Assembly (NCBI GenBank): GCA_014238195.1
Contig: JABABO010000304.1
Coordinates: forward strand, 1 to 9,615
Length of the DNA stretch: 9,615 bases
Direction: 5' to 3'
Source: Kordiimonadaceae bacterium
GTDB lineage: Bacteria > Pseudomonadota > Alphaproteobacteria > Sphingomonadales > Kordiimonadaceae
The notes beneath the pieces were generated by a model, which saw nothing but the letters and a program-made list of their open reading frames with translations, was not told where the DNA came from and made no database searches. This document shows positions 7,142-9,615 of this stretch, in pieces. The stretch's first letter is position 1, and every line of letters begins with the position of its first letter. Position numbers and translations under genes: made by a program.

Positions 7142-7156
7142 TTACCTGCTAGGTAA
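7142..7156. promoter_or_regulatory. Palindromic operator, copy 2 (TTACCTGCTAGGTAA)
   Basis: A second copy of the 15-bp palindrome begins 9 bp after the regulator stop codon and ends 107 bp before the hydrolase ATG. It differs from copy 1 only at the middle base of the spacer, so both arms are fully conserved while the flanks differ. That argues for selection on the arms. It likely places the hydrolase-dehydrogenase pair under the same regulator as the receptor operon. Confidence 0.75.
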
Positions 7157-7165
7157 TTGTTCTCT

Positions 7166-7172
7166 ATGACAG
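7166..7172 (+). promoter_or_regulatory. Possible -35 element (ATGACAG) for the hydrolase operon
   Basis: TGACAG again follows AGGTAA at exactly 10 nt, as at 6172-6177. ATGACA matches five of six -35 bases. A -10 is not clear: candidates near 7189-7196 (GCGATA, GATAAG) are poor, so the promoter would need help from a bound regulator. Overlapping small inverted repeats (TTATC/GATAA, 7182-7195, and ATGC/GCAT, 7187-7199) lie in the spacer region. Confidence 0.35.
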
Positions 7173-7251
7173 TCTGCCACATTATCATGCGATAAGCATT
7201 TTACGCAGGCGAGTTTAAAAGGCGTGATGTTTGAAGATTATAAATATCCGC

Positions 7252-7258
7252 GAGAGGG
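7252..7258 (+). promoter_or_regulatory. Ribosome binding site that sets the hydrolase start
   Basis: GAGAGGG lies 5 nt before the ATG at 7264. An in-frame ATG at 7231 has no SD and would put a charged MKIINIRERET extension in front of the signal peptide, so 7264 is the better start. Confidence 0.7.
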
Positions 7259-7263
7259 AAACC

Positions 7264-8226
7264 ATGAAAAAATTATTGTCCTTAATATTTCTGTCAGTCT
7301 TGGCATTAAATCTTACTCCTGTGATTTCAGCAGAGGAAAATGAAACATCCACCTATGAAGACATTGTAATTTGGAGCCAAGGGGTTAGACTTGTCGGCAG
7401 AATTTACACACCCACTGATATGAAGCCTAAAAAGAAGCTTCCTGGAATATTGCTCGTTAACGGATGGGGCGGTACGGTTGAAAATACAACGAGCCGTTAT
7501 GCGAAAATATTTGCAGACCAAGGCTATATCGTTCTGACCCAAGATTATAAAGGTTGGGGCAAAAGTAATGGTCAACTGTATCTGACTGAACCGCTAGAAG
7601 GTGGAACTGAATCCGAAGATATTACAGTTAAAGTTAAACATATTCGCCATGTTGTTGATCCAATCTCATTCCTTGCGGACACGGAAGCGGCTTTTGATTA
7701 TCTTAGCTCGGACCCGCGTGTTCAGAAAAGGAACATTGGTGTTTGGGGAACAAGTATGGGCGGCGGGGTGTCACTTGTCACTGTTGCAAAAAATAAGAAT
7801 GTGAAGGCTTATGTAAACCAGATAGGCTCCGTTAATCATAAAGCAAATTTTTTCATGATCCCTGAGCGCACGATAGCCGAGGCAGAAGCCGCAGTAGCCC
7901 GGGGTGTCTTACCGCCGTATCCTGGTCCCGAAAGCAAGGCGCCAAACCTTTACGGATATCCAAATTATATCTCTATGAAACGGTTTGATCCCTTTGACTA
8001 TGTGGATCAAATCAACGCTCCAACGTTGGTGATTGATGCTGAAAATGAGGAATTATTTGATCGCAAGAAAAACGGCTTGGCTTTTTATGGGGCGATTAAA
8101 GACCGCGTCGAAGCAAAATATCTGACCCTACCAGGCAAGCATTATGATATTTACCGCGAGGGCGCACCGGCCGCAATAAAGGAAGCGATTACCTGGTTCA
8201 ATGCCCACCTTAAAAAGGCCAAATAA
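7264..8226 (+). CDS. Secreted alpha/beta hydrolase (DLH / Xaa-Pro-peptidase-like esterase)
   Basis: This 320-aa protein begins with a Sec signal peptide (MKKLLSLIFLSVLALNLTPVISA, cleavage near residue 23), so it acts in the periplasm or outside. The alpha/beta hydrolase core starts with 'GVRLVGRIYTP' (40-50). The oxyanion strand 'LLVNGWGG' (63-70) and the nucleophile elbow GTSMGGG (162-168, Ser164) follow. The likely acid lies in 'VIDAENEELFD' (256-266; E262 aligns where Asp is usual), and the His is H293 in 'GKHYDIY'. A probable lid covers about 105-135. The family includes esterases, carboxylesterases and some peptidases; the substrate cannot be read. It lies behind operator copy 2 and its stop codon abuts the start of the PQQ dehydrogenase gene, so the two enzymes are almost surely made together. 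It does not resemble the oxidised-PVA hydrolase family as far as I can tell. Confidence 0.85.
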   Translation: MKKLLSLIFLSVLALNLTPVISAEENETSTYEDIVIWSQGVRLVGRIYTPTDMKPKKKLPGILLVNGWGGTVENTTSRYAKIFADQGYIVLTQDYKGWGKSNGQLYLTEPLEGGTESEDITVKVKHIRHVVDPISFLADTEAAFDYLSSDPRVQKRNIGVWGTSMGGGVSLVTVAKNKNVKAYVNQIGSVNHKANFFMIPERTIAEAEAAVARGVLPPYPGPESKAPNLYGYPNYISMKRFDPFDYVDQINAPTLVIDAENEELFDRKKNGLAFYGAIKDRVEAKYLTLPGKHYDIYREGAPAAIKEAITWFNAHLKKAK

Positions 8227-9615
8227 ATGATACAGCACCTGATAAAAACCATTTTTACTTCTGGGATATTTGTTCTTTTGTTTTCAGGTGTTGTGCTTGC
8301 TGATGTTGCCCCCAGTGAAGCGGAAGAGGAGGAGGGGAAAGCACTGTATGATGCATATTGTGCTGCTTGTCACTCGAATGACGCTGTTAGGGCGCCTGTG
8401 CTCTCAGCGCTGAAAGCAATGAGCAAAGACGCAATCTTGTCAGCTATGGTCGCAGGTAAAATGGTTGATCAGTCTTCTGGACTTTCAGAAAAAGAAAAAA
8501 CAACACTTGCACTCTATTTATCGGATAATGATCAGGACCCATATGCTTGGGAAGCAGCTATGATGTGCAAAAACACCGAGATTGCTTCTTCTAATGCAAG
8601 CGAAAAATTCGTTACAGGCTGGGGACTGGGTCATCATAATAAACGCTACCAGCCGACTTCAAAGGCAGGGATCACAGCAGCTGATCTGCCTGATCTGGAA
8701 CTTGTTTGGGCGCATGCCTTTCCTGGTGTTACTGAAATGCGCTCTCAACCCGTTTTAACCAAGGACACAGTGTATGTCGGGCCATCATCAACCAATACGA
8801 TCTACGCTTTTGATCTAGTAACAGGCTGTATTAAATGGTCACATCGTGGGTATGGCTCTGTCAGGTCTGCGCTGGAATACGGTGAACTGCCAGACACTGA
8901 CATGCCTTACATCATGTACGGCGATGTTGCAGGGTTTGTCTATGCTGTTAATGCTTTGGACGGCAGCCGTATATGGGCCACCGATAGCCGTATTATGAGC
9001 AATATCATGATAACAGGTACCCCAGTGGTTCATAAAGACAAGGTGTATGTTCCACTTTCCAGCTATGAAGTTGGTATGGCCAGTGACCCTAATTATGAAT
9101 GCTGCAAAACTCATGGGGCTATTATAGCTCTTGATCTTGAAACTGGAAAGCTGGTTTGGGAATACCACACCACTTCAACAGCAACACCGCAAAATAAAAA
9201 CAGTCAAGGAACACAGATGTGGGGGCCTTCTGGCGCCCCCGTTTGGACAACACCTGCGATTGATACCAAACGTAATCTTTTGTATTTTGGGACGGGTGAG
9301 AATTATACCCGCCCGACAACCAATACGAGCGATGCTATTATCGCGCTTAATCTTGATACAGGCAAGCCTGCTTGGGTCTTTCAAGCGACCAAGGATGACG
9401 CTTATAACATGGCGTGCCTAAGCTGGGTTGGTGGGCCAAATGGCCCCAGCTGTCCAGAACAGCCAGGGCCAGATTTTGATTTTGGTGCGTCTGTCGTTAT
9501 TGCACAGGATAAGTCTGGCAACGATATTTTACTCGCGGGACAAAAATCAGGCGATGTATGGGGCTTAGACCCTGACAATAAAGGTGCAGTTGTCTGGAAT
9601 AACAAATTGTCAGGT
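8227..9615 (+). CDS. Cytochrome c / PQQ-type quinohaemoprotein dehydrogenase, PVA-dehydrogenase-like, 3' end missing
   Basis: 463 codons are present without a stop; the window cuts the gene. A signal peptide (about residues 1-25, cleavage after VLA) sends it to the periplasm. A c-type haem motif CAACH (45-49) is near the N-terminus, with a short cytochrome domain to about residue 102. From about 125 a PQQ-dependent beta-propeller follows, with repeats ending in 'IYAFDLVTG', 'VYAVNALDG', 'IIALDLETG' and 'IIALNLDTG'. A vicinal Cys pair is in YECC (290-293), like the disulfide stacked on PQQ in quinoprotein alcohol dehydrogenases. 'WTTPAID' and 'DFDFGAS' fit the polyvinyl-alcohol-dehydrogenase (PvaA-like) subfamily. 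It probably oxidises alcohols and passes electrons from PQQ to its own haem. ATG directly follows the hydrolase TAA; the SD AAAAAGG lies inside the hydrolase gene about 9 nt upstream. The natural substrate is unproven. Confidence 0.85.
   Translation, partial: MIQHLIKTIFTSGIFVLLFSGVVLADVAPSEAEEEEGKALYDAYCAACHSNDAVRAPVLSALKAMSKDAILSAMVAGKMVDQSSGLSEKEKTTLALYLSDNDQDPYAWEAAMMCKNTEIASSNASEKFVTGWGLGHHNKRYQPTSKAGITAADLPDLELVWAHAFPGVTEMRSQPVLTKDTVYVGPSSTNTIYAFDLVTGCIKWSHRGYGSVRSALEYGELPDTDMPYIMYGDVAGFVYAVNALDGSRIWATDSRIMSNIMITGTPVVHKDKVYVPLSSYEVGMASDPNYECCKTHGAIIALDLETGKLVWEYHTTSTATPQNKNSQGTQMWGPSGAPVWTTPAIDTKRNLLYFGTGENYTRPTTNTSDAIIALNLDTGKPAWVFQATKDDAYNMACLSWVGGPNGPSCPEQPGPDFDFGASVVIAQDKSGNDILLAGQKSGDVWGLDPDNKGAVVWNNKLSG

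Noticed and set aside
7182..7199. Overlapping inverted repeats TTATC/GATAA and ATGC/GCAT
   Set aside because: They are too short and mutually exclusive, and not repeated at the other operator; noted only in the promoter entry.
7231..7263. Longer hydrolase start at 7231
   Set aside because: It has no SD and puts a charged stretch before an ideal signal peptide; the ATG at 7264 has GAGAGGG at 5-nt spacing.
8839..9605. Several open frames of 65-109 codons on both strands over the dehydrogenase gene
   Set aside because: They are shadows of the PQQ dehydrogenase reading frame, with no SD or recognisable motifs; the real frame shows haem and propeller motifs throughout.
1..9615. CRISPR arrays, tRNA/rRNA genes, phage or toxin-antitoxin genes
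   Set aside because: No regularly spaced repeats, cloverleaf-like sequences, or recognisable phage or toxin motifs were seen on either strand.

Overview
The window looks like a chromosomal segment of an AT-leaning, Gram-negative alphaproteobacterium. The evidence is a tatD gene overlapping an MBL-fold hydrolase gene, a membrane-anchored retropepsin-like protease of the TIGR02281 type, a sphingomonad/Emcibacter-like TonB-dependent receptor, and periplasmic PQQ/cytochrome c oxidation. The order (a marine lineage such as Emcibacterales, Kordiimonadales or Sphingomonadales) is a guess from gene content and base composition.

Left part (1-1859): housekeeping. The C-terminus of a TatD-family hydrolase overlaps (ATGA) an MBL-fold phosphodiesterase-like gene. 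A 164-bp gap with three inverted repeats follows, then a small membrane-anchored aspartic protease. One repeat is a perfect 12-bp stem that ends one base before the protease Shine-Dalgarno.

Middle part (1870-6053, minus strand): an uptake operon read right to left. It holds a TonB-dependent outer-membrane receptor, then a GPH/MelB-type sugar:cation symporter. Last comes a previously hidden short-chain dehydrogenase (SDR) pseudogene that keeps only its N-terminal Rossmann glycine motif and its C-terminal DGGYALGG tail.

Right part (6054-9615, plus strand): a divergently transcribed XRE-HTH regulator with an MmyB-like ligand-binding domain, then a secreted alpha/beta hydrolase. Its stop codon abuts the start of a periplasmic cytochrome c / PQQ-type quinohaemoprotein dehydrogenase of the polyvinyl-alcohol-dehydrogenase-like family, which is cut by the window end.

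The most interesting signal is a 15-bp perfect palindrome, TTACCTGYTAGGTAA, found exactly twice by eye. One copy lies between the receptor and the regulator and one lies in front of the hydrolase/dehydrogenase pair. Each is followed at exactly 10 nt by TGACAG. This ties the receptor, symporter, regulator, hydrolase and dehydrogenase into one likely regulon. My inference is an induced system that imports a large or scarce ester- or alcohol-containing compound across the outer membrane, hydrolyses and oxidises it in the periplasm, and moves products inward by the symporter. The substrate cannot be read from the sequence.
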